The translations under genes and the position numbers were made by a program. A stretch of 64,000 bases of DNA from Arenicola marina (taxonomy: Eukaryota; Annelida; Polychaeta; Arenicolidae): assembly GCA_964019135.1 (NCBI GenBank), contig OZ025252.1:9502823-9566822 (forward strand), in the 5' to 3' direction. Shown in pieces: positions 42,926-57,900 of this stretch (position 1 is the first letter of the stretch; each line of letters begins with the position of its first letter). The notes under the pieces were generated by a model, which saw only the letters and a program-made list of their open reading frames with translations, ran no database searches and had not been told where the DNA came from.

Positions 42926-45900
42926 CTGTAGGTAAATTACAAGAACAGTTCCCGTAAAACAAGTAATTATAATTACAACAAATACAATAGTGGACTTCAT
43001 AGAACATGGAAAATGGATGGGCTTGGATGAAACTTTCCACAGATGCAGATGCCAGCGCGCGAGGACACATAGATACTGCGATGTGTACTCCACTAGCCAT
43101 TATGAGATATCATTTGTATTTAGCATCAGCCCAACAACTCACCTTCCGTGCCGGCGACTTCATTCTCGCCTCAGAAAGTTCGTTCCGTAACGAGTTCATG
43201 GTGTCCTGCAGTCTGCGGATAACATACAACAGCTAATATGAGCACAAGCAAAAGGTAGGAGTCACACATGAAACGTTAATGCTATATATCGTATGAATTA
43301 TCCCCAAAGCCACTATTCCAAAACGAGTTATGCGATAGAACGTTTCTCAGAACGTAATATATCAGAAACAAGCAAAACAGACAAAACAGAGCATTATCTG
43401 TTCATACACATTTCATAAACTAACAGTTGCGTTTGCTTCCAAGAGCAAAAGTTTTATGGAAGTCAGAAAAATAGTAAGCAGTGCGTCTATAGATTCCATG
43501 CGTGTATGATAGGTACAAGAAACCCATGATATGATATGTACAAGAAACCCATGATATGATAGGTACAAGAAACTCATTTAATTCATGTTATGGAAAATAA
43601 CCTATCCCCTCTCCCAAAATGCCAACAATGCTATATTACTATACTGTAAGTACATCAAATTCTGTTGGGTCTTTGGTTGAAGCTGACAAACATAAACTGA
43701 TTTTAGGCTTGTCAATGAAATATTTTGTGTCAAATTAGAAAACGAGGCGACAAATATTTTCCGTGCCGACTATAGTTCACGTACTTTGTATAGCGCTCGT
43801 GAATTTTCTCTCGTTCTTTTTGAGTCTCCTGCAAATAATACAAATAACACATTTTCAATAACACACACTACATTAGGCAAAATTGTGCACGTCACAAACT
43901 AGGGAGTTATTTTACTTCAACAGTTTTATGTCAAAATTATTCACAAATCTCACCTTGGTCAACTCGGAAGTATCTAGTTGAAGGTCATTGACTGGCGTCT
44001 GCTCTTCCATTTGCTCTACGTCCACGTGGAATTCCTCCTGATTCTGCGAAAAGCGCAAAGGGAAAATGATAACTCTTATATGATTAAAGCTCTGCTTCTG
44101 CTGCTGTTAATGTGTTTAATATAAGTCCCGCTTGATGTTGTATATGTTTGTTGAGCAACTGTAACTGATTTCATAGAACAATAAATCAATTCGATGATAA
44201 ATGAAGCGCCAATCAAATACATCCATCCATTTCTGTTGAAATTTGAAGTCGCGAGTCGACTTGAGTATTACAGATATGTTCACCACTAGTTAAGTCACAT
44301 GTACTCGTATCTTGTTGCACTCGGATATTGCCGAACACTGATCTAACATTTTATAACGACGCTCAGATCCAAGTGCGCATGCGCCGCGGTTCATTTGTCG
44401 GTGAAGCGGACGCATTTCCACCACTACTACAATACAAACTCTTGCACTACGATGACCTACCCTGTAGTTCTCGTCTTCCAGCAAGTCTCGCTCCGGCTTC
44501 TCCGTGAGGTCTGTCAGAAAGAAGAGAACATATAAAAAAAATTGTATCAAGACAATTGTTATTTATGTGTTGTACAAGAAGCTGTGAGCCTACAGTAAAA
44601 CATAAATATCTATAAACTACTTCCTTAGCGCCTCAATATCGTGTTCTCCCTGAACGCCTAAGCAATTATCGCATAATATAGGCAATCATCACAAAATAGG
44701 TCAGTCAATATGGTTCATCACAAAATAGGTCATTCAATATATTTCATCACAAAATAGGTCATTTAATATGGTTTATCGAAGCTCACTATATCTTTATATA
44801 TTATTATATCTTTATATAATTATCAGATAGAACATATTTAAGATATTCCCTATTTCAAAATATGCGTTTCTATAAAGAAAGAAAAACAGGTGAAACATGT
44901 GCAGCACATTCATTGTTATACACCGCCTTATTCCGTGGACAGGATTCATTAGCAGTTATGACGCGCTGCTCACCGCGCTGCGCGTCTCCCGCCTGGTGGT
45001 CGACCACGTGGTTCAGACGCTCAATCTCTGCCATCAGCAGCTGCCGGTCACGCTCACTTTGCAGCGCCGCGTCCCTCATATCCGACCGCAGCGCCGCCTC
45101 CCGGCCCCGCCACTCACGTAGCTCCGACTGTAGCCACGCCAGCTTGCTCTGTGGGCGGTACAGACACGGGGTAAGGGTAACTATGGGTAGGACACGTGTT
45201 AACCATGGGTACGCCACGGCGGTTTGCTCAGTGAGCGACAGACAACGATCGGCCCATGTTAAATGAATGAAACTTCAGGTGTATTTAAATAAAAAGTTTT
45301 TGTCAAAGGCATTAGAGGCATTCCAAATCAATACTTTCATGTCCTATCCGTCCTTTTTTCATTATTTTCTTGATAGTTGAAACACTCTTCAGCTACTTTG
45401 GAATCAACAACAAACCCAACCATTTTCTCTATAGGCGCTGTGACTTTGACCTTGACCATATGGGCGTCCCATCACCCAATCACGTGGGGGATCGAACAGC
45501 CAATCACTGACCCTGACGTTGACGAGCCATTTCTGGGGTTCACAGGGGGACTCCGCGTTCTGGGCCAGGGCTTTGTAGGTCTCCAGGCAACCACGCGCAG
45601 CCACGTCAATCAAACTGTCAATCTCCGCCGATACACTGTGCAGCAGGTTCTATAGCCGGGCATCGACAAACATCATAAATCACCAAGTGTGAGCAATTCT
45701 GAGGTATCTTGTTTTACACCTCCAAACGCATGGTTGCGGAAATAAAGCGATCATGACTGTAATGCACGCCTGTCAATGAGTATTACCGGTATATTGTATT
45801 GTATTGCATCGCGTCCCGTGTCAAGGTAAATATATGCATCTTTCTATTACAGAACAGGCTACATGCTGTAACCATGCCAACCGTGTCAACACTAGAATTA

Positions 45901-48900
45901 GCGTGGACAATCTATGTTCGGTCTTTACCTGATATTACTAACGACACCGTATCAATTTGGATGTAGGAGAAAACATTAACATGAAATAAAAACAAAAAAA
46001 CTTAAAGATGACAAGCTATCGGGAGTCACGGGTACATTAATTGCCAGGCTCACAGCCATCCTTACGTACCTCGTGGTCTTTTCTTGCCCGTCGCAACTTG
46101 TCCTTCTCATCCAGTAACGCCAGTTCAATATCTTTAGCCCTGTGACACGTACACATGTATTATCTTCGAGGATAAAGCAAACCATGCAAGCAATAAATAT
46201 GCTTCCATATATTTATATGTAATTATATGCACAGGTCAATAACAATATACATTTCTGTGCAATATTATGGGGTTTGCATCACAGGCCACGGTATAGTTAT
46301 CACAGGCCAGAGTGTAGTTACCACAGGCCAGAGTGTAGTTATCACAGACCAGAGTGTAGTTACCACAGGCCAGAGTGTAGTTATCACAGGCCAGAGTGTA
46401 GTTACCACAGGCCAGAGTGTAGTTATCACAGGCCAGAGTGTAGTTACCACAGACCAGAGTGTAGTTACCATAGGCCAGAGTGTAGTTATCACAGGCCAGA
46501 GTGTAGTTATCACAGGCCAGAGTGTAGTTATCACAGGCCAGAGTGTAGTTACCACAGGCCAGAGTGTAGTTATCACAGGCCAGAGTGTAGTTACCACAGG
46601 CCAGAGTGTAGTTATCACAGGCCAGAGTGTAGTTATCACAGGCCAGAGTGTAGTTACCACAGGCCAGAGTGTAGTTATCACAGGCCAGAGTGTAGTTACC
46701 ACAGGCCAGAGTGTTGTTATCACAGGCCAGAGTGTAGTTATCACAGGCCAGATTGTGGTGATCACACACAACTTACCTGGATAAGCCGTCCTCGGTCAAT
46801 TGTGACTGAAAACACAAGGCAGAGATATATATCGTGTTTCGTTCGGTTTATTGATGAGTTTGTGAGGATTTGATCAGGTTTAAAGGCATTTTCTGGCTCA
46901 GTATAATATCTCTAAGGCACAGATGTATGTCAATAACATATGTATTCACCCTGAGAATCCTAATTCAAGTGCACATATCAATGTGGCACTTACGACAAAG
47001 TTTTCACTAATCATATCTATTAATGGTATATCTTGAAATGTTAGAGAAATAAATTCTGCATCACACGTTGGACACGAGAGTAAGCAACACTTACCTTGGA
47101 GATAAACTCCTCTCTTGTCATATGGTATTTCTGTTGTAAGGTTACCGATTCAGACTGAGTTCTGTGAAACACAGAGTATGCTTGATACAAACTAAAGCAT
47201 CAGAAACCTGATAAACATCGCTGTTTCGGCCGTGGTGGGGCAAACGTGTCTATCCCGGGACACCACAGAACTCGGTCGCGGCACTGCTACTTATACCAAA
47301 GCATCGCGAAGCACACAAACTGATGACGTTTACCACTAAAATGAAAACTTGTGGTAAATAGATATCACGGACAAGGCTAAGAGACACTATTTGGCAGTCT
47401 GGTATGGGTGGAGTATAGATAAAAGAAGTCTTGAATGATTCAAGGACTGATTCTTATATGTATTTTGACCTCGTTAGTTTTGGCGGGAAAGAGCTCGACA
47501 TGCAACTTTAAGCCCTAACCAAATCAAACCAAAGTACTTACATTGCCAGCTCGTTACTGAGTCGGTCCACCTCGCCTTTCCATTTCTCTGACTGCTTCTT
47601 AGATAACTTTCCCGCCGCGCGTTCTTCTTGTAACTCAATCTGAAAGGAAGCAATACCGTAGTCATCGCACAAACAACAACTGAGCGACCGTTTTCCACTG
47701 TGATACTTGTATTTTCCGAAAAATCCATCGGCAGGTGAGGGGCATACTGTTAGGTGTTCTCGGTAATTGTTGTGCACAAGGAGACTAAATTGGCCACAAC
47801 ACCTTCCTGGACACTGCAATGGGATTCAATGAAGTGTGCCCAATATGCAGGTGCTAGAACACGAATCCACTACCTGTAGACCTGCAGCTCAGCCTGCTTA
47901 CCAAGTGAGCTAGGGAGGATGCCCGGGGAGCGAGAGGCGTACGCGGAGAGGGGGGGGGGGGTTGTATACTCCTCCATACCCTTAGCCTGCTGGTGTTGGG
48001 AGAATGCAGTCGAGATAGACACATGGATTGTTTTAATAAAAGTAGCAAACACCATTCTCGTCGTTTTAGACAAACTGAGTGGACGTACCTTTATAGCCTG
48101 AAGCTCAGCTTCGTATTCCGCTCTCTCCTTCTTGTAGTGGCGCGTCAAGTCATGAATTTTCTGGGATTCGTACATCTGATCAAAGAAACTACAGGTAATT
48201 GCACTGACCTTTCGGTACTGATGGTCGCAAAAACTTTAAGACGAAAGACGATCTTATTTTTATTATAAATATTCATGTGAACGTTAATTCATACAATTTA
48301 TTCTAGAAACATATTATCTTAAAGATAGACGCACACAGATAATCTTCTCAAAATGCTTATAACGTTACACACAAAAAATACATGACCAAAAGTAATCGTC
48401 TGACGGGTTGATGAGCCTCTAACTCTCCATGAGACGCTCACAAGAGCATATTGATGACGCCTTTTTTAAAGTTTCGACTACGCAGCTAACACCTCCAGAA
48501 AACGATTTCACTTTTAAAGATTGTATGTCTCATATAAAAAGGCTGTTTAATTTAGGACTATTTCAGATCAGCTATGATGTGTACAGTGGAAGCTGTGAGA
48601 ATCGCTAGCTGCTTAAAAGTGGTTGCGTTCTCATTAGTGTGTGTCGGTCTGTGACAGGTTCCGGTAGTCGTAACCCACCTTGAAGTGGTCAGTCTGTCCC
48701 TTCATCAACTCCACCTGGGAGACGTACATCATCTTCTCCTGAAAACATTAAATGCTTCATGTTACTTCTGAGCAGATGACGGTTGGTTGGTTGGTTGGTT
48801 ATTCAGGACGCTTTAACCACTTTTGGTCATATCGCGTCAACTGGAGAAGGAAGGGAGAGTGGAGCCATGTCCCCGGAGGTAACCCCCTACTCTTTACGAA

Positions 48901-51900
48901 GAAAGACATGGGATCTTTATCCTGCGACCACACAGATATGGCCACAGCAGGGCTCGAACCACCGACCCACGTGCCGTTAGGCTCTCAGGTGACCAGAGCA
49001 CTCAACGCAAGCGCTCTAGCCCACTGAAACTTTGGCCAACATTAACCTCCCGGGACAAAGAAATGATGTTAGCTTAAATAAGCCCAAGATGATGGAGCCG
49101 GGGTTCGAACCCATGACCTGTTGGTCTGCAGCTGGGGAGGCTGCGAGGTCAAGTCTGGAGACCAACAACATTTCAGTAGTAGACATGCTGATTTCTCTGC
49201 GGATTTCCCTGCGAATTTCTCTGCTAATCTCACCTATCCTATGCTCATTTATCTGCTAAGTTCTGTGCCACCCAGAATGGTGAATTGCGGGCCTGTGGCT
49301 CAGCACAGAGCCCACAATGGTGACAATCACAGTCACCATTCAGTCCTAACCTCGTTCATCCTCTTGAGCAGCGTATCCACCTCCTCTCGCGCGGCAGCCT
49401 CCGCTTTCCTAGACTCACTCAGACTGGACCGCAAATCCTGCGTAGATTATAGTGTACAAGTTCAATGTAGACTCATATAATCTATATAGGAAGGCCACAG
49501 TGCGGATAAATACATGGGTAAAACTATCACAGTGCGGATAAATACATGGGTAAAACTATTACAGTGCGGATAAATACATGGGTAAAACTATTACAGTGCG
49601 GATAAATACATGGGTAAAACTATTACAGTGCGGATAAATACATGGGTAAAACTGTTACAGTGCGGATAAATACATGGGTAAAACTATTACAGTGCGGATA
49701 AATACATGGGTAAAACTATTACAGTGCGGATAAATACATGGGTAAAACTATGTAGCGAGGGTCAGAGTTAAAAGGTGGGATAACATTGATTTATCATAAT
49801 TGTTTACCAAACGGACAGGCATTGATCATCTTGACATGACACCACACGAATTAATATATTGGTGTTTCATGCCAACTTTGTGCACAGGTGGGCTAAAACA
49901 AAGACACTCTTGGAACAATGAACTGAATGACACACCATAATGTCAGCTGTCAAACATCCACTATAGTAAGGAATCAACAAGAGATCAAGTTAAAATGCAC
50001 ATTTCCTTTACTGTGCCAATGTACCCGTCCTTAATATAGAGTTCATCGCGTCGCCGCCAACGGACATAACACATTTTCTTTACAGTGCCAATGTACCCGT
50101 CCTTAATAGTTCATCGCGTCGCCGCCAACGGACATAACACATTTTCTTTACAGTGCCAATGTACCCGTCCTTAATATAGAGTTTATCGCGTCGCCGCCAA
50201 CGGACATAACTGAGCAATGCAGTAAAGGCTATTCATGTATCCATGCCAACCTGTCTCTCGCCAGCCAGTTCTGCCATCTGTGCAGACAGTTCCACCTTCA
50301 CCAGACTGTTCTCCCGCACCTCTCTCTATTACAAAGTAAAACAGACCAAACTGCAAGAAATGTAAATTAACGTTTTGGGGGGCCACTTTGGTGCACATAA
50401 AGACTAAACAAAGCTTTTAAATTTACTAGGCCTTTACGAGGAGCAACTACAGTATTTGGGGCAAATTCAAAATTAGCCCACAGTGTTTGTCCCCTGCGTG
50501 TTTCCAGAAGTACCACGTGACTCACCTGCAGGTGCAGTAGTTGGTTCTGCGCCAGGTGGTTAGCGGTCTCCACGGCAGTCACGTGGTCTTCGATCTTGTT
50601 CTTGTCCTCCAGTATGCTCATCACCTTCTCCTTGGCGCCGTGCAGCTCAAACTCCAACTGGGCAACACATCGGAATACTTGATCTAATCTGTTCCATTAT
50701 TGCATCACCTCCCACCAACAAATATCAAGGACAAGAACGTTAGAATAATCTGTAATATTAATATAATAAATGTAATCTCCTACTCCTTGCAAATGCAGGA
50801 GACCTTTATTCGACACAAAGATATACATTTGCACAAGTGGAGTTCGAACCAGGCCCCGTGCGCTTGAGCTGGCCTAGCAGCACGTAGAAGTAGGAATATA
50901 GCCAAACTCCTCAAACGGTGACCCCCAGTGGCAATGACATAGAGCTTACTCGCCAACAACATAGCGGATGTGTATGAGCGACAGGCAAGATGATACAGTG
51001 GTTCCTACCCGTTCGATCACCATCTTGCAGTCCCTGAGGTCCTTCTCCAGATCCATCCTGTTGGCCTTCAGTTCATTCACCTGACAACAACAGCTATCAA
51101 ACATTAAAAGTTGTTTCTCCATCACTCACAACGACATGCCATCAACATTGCACACAATTATACATTTATTTTGGTCGCAGTCGCGCGCGCACTACGTGAC
51201 TACAGTAGAACTAGAGGTCGCCAAATATCAACCCCAGTGATCCGTGTCCGGTAATATGTAAATATCGTTGACGCCAAAACCTAAGACTGACCCACGCAGA
51301 GTAGATTGGTTGGTTGGTACTTCAGGACGCTTTAACCACTTTTGGTCATATCGCGTCAAGAAGGAAAGAAGGGAGAAGGAAGGGAGAGTTGAGCCATGTC
51401 TCCGGGGGTAACACCCCACTCCTTACGAGTAGGGTGTTACATGGGATCTTTATCCTGTGACCACACAGACATGGCCACAGCAGGGCTCGAACCATCGATC
51501 CACGCGCCGTTAGGTTCTCAGGTGACAAGATCACTCAATGCGAACGCCCACTGAGCTATCGCGCCGGCCCCCACAGAGTAGAGCTCACCTCTATGTCCTT
51601 CAGTCGCACCTGCTCATCTTGAGACGCACGGATTGCCTGTAACAAGAACGGAAGCTCTCAGAAATTAAGGTAAATTAAGGAGGAATCTTGGGGAATCTCA
51701 CCTGATTAATGGTGATACACCAATAATGGTGTATCAATATAAAACCCAAATTGACAGGCTATTTGGGTCATATGCATAATAAAGTAATGAAATTGCGATC
51801 CGACGATTGGATTATTATTATTATTATTATTATTATTAAGCGATCACAAGTACTAAGTGCAAGAGGAGCAGCGAGACACCCAGTAGTATGTCTATATAGC

Positions 51901-54900
51901 TCAGGCCCGGGGCCCACTGACCAGCAGTTCGCTGAGCTCTCTCTTCAGCGGCTCCAGCTGGTGGGCCATGGCGGCCTGGTGGCCACGTGACTGCTCGAGG
52001 TCCGTGATGAGCTGTTCGTGTCTGGCCGTGGCTGTCTGGGCGCTGTGCTGATGGCGGTCCGCGTCGCGCTCCAACTTCTTGCTCTTCAACTTCCATCTGC
52101 AGGAACACAGACAACAGCCAACAGGACATTATAGTGTCACAGGCAGGTCCCGTATGTATAAAAGATCTTCATCGCTACACATAATTCTTTAATGTTACAT
52201 ATAAAAATCTAGATTAAGTTTTCCCGGCGACAAATAGAAAATGTTCACTTCGTAAATGCATTTTTACAATTTATAAAAATGCACAAATTGAATCTTTATT
52301 ATTAATTCTAGCGTCACGTACCTGAGCCAACAAAAGGATACGAATTATGGTATCTGCTAATTAACCTCGGATATTGAACACCGGTTGCTACGCTCCATTA
52401 TTTCCTTATATAACTGGCCAAGGACTGGCATTATTACCACATTATCGCCCTTGTCAGTTAAACAAAATGTAATATGATTTATACAGATTTACTTCGGCTA
52501 AAACATTTCACATGACTACGGCGACTCACTGCCGAACTGTCTCCTGTGCTCTGGCCTTGATTTCCTCCTTCCGACTTTCACTTTCCTGCAGTTGTTTCTG
52601 CGTCTCCCGCAAGTCGGCGCTGTAGTTTTCGGCACAGTGCGTCGACTCTTTCAGCTTCGTCAGGGCGTCTTCTAACTGGACCAGTAGATGGCGCTTCTGT
52701 CGCTGACCCTCCTCGTGTCTCTCCGTCATCTCCTGCAGCTGGGTGATGGCCTTCGCCGCCTGGCGTTCCTTCTGCTCCTTGTCCTTGTTCAGAACCTGTC
52801 GGAGGAAAGGAATCCACTGGTGTTTTAGGCGAACGGTGTGTACACATATGCTAAATCAACCATCCATATGTGAAATAATCCCCAGAATCGGATGCCCAGC
52901 GTGATTGAGGACGGATCCGTTAGTCTGAAGCTCGGCAACTGAGCTACGGGTGTTCATAGAAGCCGCCAGTGATGGGCGGGGTGAGAGTGGAACCATGTTC
53001 ACAGGTTGACAACGAAAGATCTACTGATCAATACACTGACTCATTCATAGCTACGACCAGAAAATTACATAATGCATGCAAATTACAACAATCTAAATAC
53101 AGTAGTAGCTCAGTTGACAGACGTTATACGCTTAAATGAGAGATACATTTGTTGCAGACACAGAGGCGACTATTGTTCTAAGAGCATCCCACGAGGCGAC
53201 GTCCTCATGTGTCTCACCTCGATGTGGTCAGACAGCTGCTCCCGCTGTCTCTCCGATCTATCCAGTTCACTCCGTAACTCCGCCGCGCTGCCCAGAACGG
53301 AAGCAGACTTGGAGAGCTGCGCGCGCAGGCCCTGCACCTCTTCCTCGAGACGCTGGCGCTGCCAGTCCGGCGTCTCGCGTCCCCGCTGCTGCGCTGTGGT
53401 CAAGGTCAACAATGGGGCATCGTTGCAGGTACTGATATCAGACAACGTTCGTCAGGTAATTAAATTGTTTAGTATTTTAGTTAACCAGTATAATTTTGCA
53501 AAATGATGCAGTTGCAAAGGTCTCGGTGAATTTTTTATACAATAATACAAGTTCCATAGAGACCACTGTGACTCTCACCATTTCGCAGACAGCCTCAGTG
53601 TCACAGAAACCCAGTGTCACAGACACCCACCGTGTCCCAGACACCCACCATGTCAGACACCCCCACCGTGTATCCCAGAATTCCTTGCACTGTATCACAG
53701 CTGTCCATGAACTTACAGTTAGCGTTCGGGTCGCGTTCTTGTTGCTCCAGTCTGGACTGTATACGGAGCTTATCCTCGTCTGAATCTGCCAACTGTCGCC
53801 GCAACTCAGCCACCTAGTGGACAACAGAGACATTATCAATAAATCACAAACACAAGATACATAAACAGCCACAACACAGCAATATCGATCGTTCTGCCAT
53901 GTGAGATCCACGAAATTTATCATATTAGTTTTGCTACGCGTGAGTTTTACAGGAGTTATTCTGAAGATCTGGTTTCGCGTTTGATGAATAACCCAAAATA
54001 CATTCATTTGCTTTGTAAGACATATCTTAATTACCGGTATAACATTTTAATTGTTACGCCTCTTAATATATACATGTATATCTTATTACACCTTCAGTAA
54101 AAAGACACCGCTAAATAAATCTTAGATAGCAAAAGCACACAAATACACATACATAACTCCCAGAGCAAAGGCAGACATTTTTATTTTAACATGAACAAGA
54201 CAATAAACCTTAAGTCTCTAGATGGGGGAAAAGCGGCTTTGGACATTTAAAAGCTCATAAGCTAATATTAATTAATACTAATAAAACATGTCATTTTGAT
54301 ATCGTGTGCGCCGCGCTATTTATGATAAAAGACACCGCTAAATAAATCTTAAAGAGCAAAAGCACACCAATACACATACATAACTCCCAGAGCAAAGACA
54401 GACATTTTTATTTTAATATGAACAAGGCAAATACACCTTAACTAGGGTTAGGCACTCTGGTAGCTTCGTAACAAGTGCATGATATAGCAGAGTACTAAAG
54501 TGGATATCAATCATATTTCAAACCCAGCTGAGGTCATTATGTGAAGCTATATCAAGACCTGAAACCCTGAAATTATAAAGAAAGAAAATACCAAAGAGGA
54601 AATAGAAGGACAGTTTGCGTGTTAGAGTCACAGGATTGGTATGGGTGCAGTGTGGATCATCTCGCTAATCTTATCAGTGGCAACATTCAAAACCCATATG
54701 TGTGCAAACAAAGATACATCAGCAAGATGATGATATATCAGACTTTGTCAGAGTTCAGCCAATTACAACCCTTCACCAAAAGTGTGAGAGACATTGAACA
54801 CCAGTAACGGAGCACGTCACGTGCAACATTCCAAGCCTGATGTCTGCCAATACCTGACGCTGGAAAGTATCACGACCGCCTTCAGATTGCTCAAGGTGGC

Positions 54901-57900
54901 GACGAACGCTCTCTAGCTCTGCGACGACCTAATGTCACAACAGAGTACCAGAATCACTTTCATCGCAGACTACATTGCAATGCCATCCTCTCTGAAGAGA
55001 ACTTCCAAGAAAAATAAGCGGATATGTATCTTATATTAACATAAGGTAAAGACCAGCAAGCAGAATGATCTTCATCAGATGGGTGAAAAGCGGGTTTGTA
55101 CATTTAAAAGCTCATAAGCTAAGATTATCTAACACCGGTACTAATAAAACATGTCATTTTCATATCGTGTGCGCCGCGCTATTGATGATATGTAGAATCC
55201 TAACTACCGGTACAGTGAATAATATATACATGTAGAACTCAAAGCCATTTAAGACTGCGTTATTTAGGGAAGTGTATTGCCTTACACTTGCACGCTGCGC
55301 CTCTGATTGAGCTAACTGAGACCTCAGCGAGGTAATCTCTTCAATCTGTGGAGCCTGCTTTTTTTGTTGTTCTAATGCCTGAAAATGAAAAATATTAAAA
55401 TGCCTTAATTAAATTAAATATACATAAAGAATTTATGAACACTTCCAAACGCCAAATATGAATTTCGAGTAGCCCATCCTTTATCAAAAGTGTAAATGCA
55501 GTCCCCATAAGAAAGGATGGTTTTATGACGGCAGGGGTGGGGGGTAGTTCGAAGGCTGACAACCGGTGAGAGTAATCGACTCCAAAAGTGTCGACAAGGG
55601 AGGAGTTCGGTTCATATTCGTATGAAACTTTCGCCGTTGTTTGTTTCCAGTTTAGACTTAACAGTGTAGGTTTGAAAGGTAGACATCGTGCGACGTTCAC
55701 GCTCAACCCCACCCACCTCGGGTAGCTCTCGAAACCAAAGGGGTAAATCCAAATGACCCTTTTTCTGTGTTCATCCATTGCAGTTTAAGTTCTATCAAGA
55801 ATTCAAGACACATAAAATATACATAAATATTGTAAAACAAAAAGAACCTGTTTTAATTCTGCCGACATCACGCCAACCTCGTCCTGTTTTTTCTTCAGAG
55901 CAGACCTCTCTGTTCGTAGCTCATCCTGAATGCTTTGCAACCGTTTATCCACGCTGCTCATTGCCTGCAACACAAAGCGTCTGCCATGTCTCTGGTGGCA
56001 ACTACTAACTCTGCTCACAGAAGGATTGTTATCCTGCAGGAAATGACATGAATCGATGCTTTAATTAGGCCGAGGCTGTGCACACAAGGGTTAAACTGGG
56101 CCAAGGAACTTCTCGGGGCGATGAGTAGATGAAACCTGTCCCAGATTAGGTGCCCAGATTCGAACCCAGCACTATTGATCTGCGTGTTACTGTGATACAT
56201 ACTACACTAGAGAGGTCGCCTTATCGTTACTGTGATACATACTACACTAGAGAGGTCGCCTTATCGTTACTGTGATACATACTACACTAGAGAGGTCGCC
56301 TTATTGTTACTGTGATACATACTACACTAGAGAGGTCGCCTTATCGTTACTGTGATACATACTACACTAGAGAGGTCGCCTTATTGTTATTGTGATACAT
56401 ACTACACTAGAGAGGTCGCCTTATCGTTACTGTGATACATACTACACTAGAGAGGTCGCCTTATCGTTACTGTGATACATACTACACTAGAGAGGTCGCC
56501 TTATTGTTACTGTGATACATACTACACCAGAGGTCGCCTTATCGTTACTGTGATACATACTACACTAGAGAGGTCGCCTTATCGTTACTGTGATACATAC
56601 TACACTAGAGAGGTCGCCTTATTGTTACTGTGATACATACTACACTAGAGGTCGCCTTATCGTTACTGTGATACATACTACACTAGAGAGGTCGCCTTAT
56701 CGTTACTGTGATACATACTACACTAGAGAGGTCGCCTTATTGTTACTGTGATACATACTACACTAGAGGTCGCCTTATCGTTACTGTGATACATACTACA
56801 CTAGAGAGGTCGCCTTATCGTTACTGTGATACATACTACACTAGAGAGGTCGCCTTATTGTTACTGTGATACATACTACACTAGAGAGGTCGCCTTATCG
56901 TTACTGTGCTACATACTACACTAGAGAGGTCGCCTTATTGTTACTGTGATACATACTACACTAGAGGTCGCCTTATCGTTACTGTGATACATACTACACT
57001 AGAGAGGTCGCCTTATCGTTACTGTGATACATACTACACTAGAGAGGTCGCCTTATCGTTACTGTGATACATACTACACTAGAGAGGTCGCCTTATCGTT
57101 ACTGTGCTACATACTACACTAGAGAGGTCGCCTTATTGTTACTGTGATACATAATACACTAGAGGTCGCCTTATCGTTACTGTGATACATACTACACTAG
57201 AGAGGTCGCCTTATCGTTACTGTGATACATACTACACTAGAGAGGTCGCCTTATCGTTACTGTGATACATACTACACTAGAGAGGTCGCCTTATCGTTAC
57301 TGTGATACATACTACACTAGAGAGGTCGCCTTATTGTTACTGTGATACATACTACACTAGAGGTCGCCTTATCGTTACTGTGATACATACTACACTAGAG
57401 AGGTCGCCTTATCGTTACTGTGATACATACTACACTAAAGAGGTCGCCTTATCGTTACTGTGATACATACTACACTAGAGAGGTCGCCTTATCGTTACTG
57501 TGATACATACTACACTAGAGAGGTCGCCTTATTGTTACTGTGACACATACTACACTAGAGAGGTCGCCTTATCGTTACTGTGATACATACTACACTAGAG
57601 AGGTCGCCTTATTGTTACTGTGATACATACTACACTAGAGAGGTCGCCTTATCGTTACTGTGATACATACTACACTAGAGAGGTCGCCTTATTGTTACTG
57701 TGATACATACTACACTAGAGAGGTCGCCTTATCGTTACTGTGATACATACTACACTAGAGAGGTCGCCTTATTGTTACTGTGATACATACTACACTAGAG
57801 AGGTCGCCTTATCGTTACTGTGATACATACTACACTAGAGAGGTCGCCTTATCGTTACTGTGATACATACTACACTAGAGAGGTCGCCTTATCGTTACTG

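Noticed and set aside
46227-46873. Four overlapping repeat-protein frames of 168-199 codons
   Set aside because: A 21-bp array open in several frames on both strands, which is typical of a repeat artefact.
55395-55778. 127-codon minus-strand frame between CEP128 exons
   Set aside because: It does not fit CEP128 phase or coiled-coil character, has no recognisable domain and is flanked by good splice sites of the true exons.
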